Below are positions 63,628 to 64,000 of a stretch of 64,000 nt of DNA, piece after piece. Numbering within the stretch: the first letter of the stretch is position 1; the number at the start of each line of letters is the position of its first letter. The DNA comes from Streptomyces griseoloalbus (GTDB lineage Bacteria > Actinomycetota > Actinomycetes > Streptomycetales > Streptomycetaceae), in the NCBI GenBank assembly GCA_014650015.1, contig BMUD01000001.1, positions 538,197 to 602,196 of the forward strand, in the 5' to 3' direction. The notes below the pieces were generated by a model that was not told the DNA's origin, made no database searches, and saw only the letters and a list, made by a program, of their open reading frames with translations. The position numbers and the translations under genes were made by a program.

Positions 63628-64000
63628 CTATCCGCGGAAGGCCCCCGGATGCGTCTGCTCACGCACCGATACGTACTGCTGACGCACCGCCTGCCCCACC
63701 GCCAGCTCCTCGCCGGGATCCAGCACCTGCGCCACCGGACCCTGCCAGACCGGCGGGTTGCGCGGATCGAGGGTGCCCTGCGACACCCCGAGCGCCCAGG
63801 CGGCCTGCCGGGCCGCGCCGATCGCCGCGTAGTCCGCGGGCTGCGGCACCACCACCTGCGCCCCGAACAGCGCGGGCGCCGCCGCCTGCACGGCGGGCAG
63901 CTCCGCCGCCGGACCGAGCAGAAAGACCCGCCGCACGTCCACGCCCCGGCCGCGCAGCACGTCCAGCGCGTCCGCGAGCCCGCACAGCATCCCCTCGAAC
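63628..64000 (-). CDS. xylB: Xylulokinase (3' part only)
   Basis: The C-terminal 124 residues of an FGGY-family sugar kinase; the 5' part is beyond the window. FEGMLCGLADALDVLRGRGV and RRVFLLGPAAELPAVQAAAP followed by PADYAAIGAARQAAWALG correspond to the ATP-binding C-terminal half of XylB. It would phosphorylate D-xylulose. The usual GGGA(K/R)S motif is altered to LGPAAE, as often in actinobacterial XylB-like proteins. It ends 103 bases before the ABC exporter operon start. Confidence 0.85.
   Translation of the reverse strand, partial: FEGMLCGLADALDVLRGRGVDVRRVFLLGPAAELPAVQAAAPALFGAQVVVPQPADYAAIGAARQAAWALGVSQGTLDPRNPPVWQGPVAQVLDPGEELAVGQAVRQQYVSVREQTHPGAFRG

Overview
This is a 64 kb stretch of chromosome from a Streptomyces-type actinomycete. 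The evidence is the very high GC content, third-position GC bias, frequent GTG starts, Streptomyces-specific gene families, and a gene order (era to leuA, the SCO2521-SCO2525 families, recO-uppS-zur-znu-glyS, ppdK, nir, nas, dgt, dnaG, hrdA, xylB) that as I recall follows one segment of the S. coelicolor core chromosome. No rRNA, tRNA, CRISPR array, prophage or intact transposase gene was seen.

Layout. 1-5.9 kb: 3' end of era; a protealysin-like intracellular M4 protease with its emfourin-like inhibitor (minus strand); leuA behind a leucine-codon leader peptide; a TerB-like protein; a GNAT. 6.2-13 kb: an uncharacterised six-gene cluster on the plus strand. It holds an SCO2525-type methyltransferase, SCO2524, a ParA/MinD-like ATPase with an altered P-loop (SCO2523), SCO2522, SCO2521, and a membrane-anchored protein. 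This is the best candidate for an undescribed system. 13-15.2 kb: a small accessory patch of short Streptomyces proteins around a decayed XRE regulator joined to a TetR remnant. 15.2-22.6 kb: recO, uppS, two membrane proteins, and the zinc regulon (zur, znuB, znuC, znuA) with two Zur-like boxes, then glyS.

22.7-31.2 kb: an aldo/keto reductase and TetR pair behind a perfect 17-bp inverted repeat, a small CxxC protein, an MFS exporter, a dihydrouridine synthase and pyruvate phosphate dikinase. 31.2-34.9 kb: a second accessory patch with a GNAT, a TPR regulator split by compensating frameshifts, an ATP-binding anti-sigma-type protein, a DUF6415 protein and a protein that looks like a fusion. 35-37.4 kb: DUF3592, excalibur/LAETG and Tat/DUF839 proteins.

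37.6-53.3 kb is dominated by nitrogen assimilation: an FAD oxidoreductase-nirB-nirD operon, nasA, and a sirohydrochlorin chelatase that could supply siroheme. GlnR-like half-sites with identical geometry precede both the nir operon and nasA. Between these are TauE, an imine-reductase-like oxidoreductase with a divergent HxlR regulator, a class F sortase, an FMN reductase, a GGCT-like protein, a secreted M4 protease and a SanA-like protein. 53.3-64 kb: dgt, a ferredoxin reductase-like flavoprotein, dnaG, an HrdA-like sigma factor, a heterodimeric ABC exporter pair and the 3' end of xylB.

Across the window, three copies of a palindromic CTAG-bounded miniature element sit directly after genes whose TAG stop codon forms the CTAG boundary (glyS, tauE-like, ABC exporter). 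Several tandem repeats (33 and 35 bp) and large perfect palindromes mark intergenic regions.
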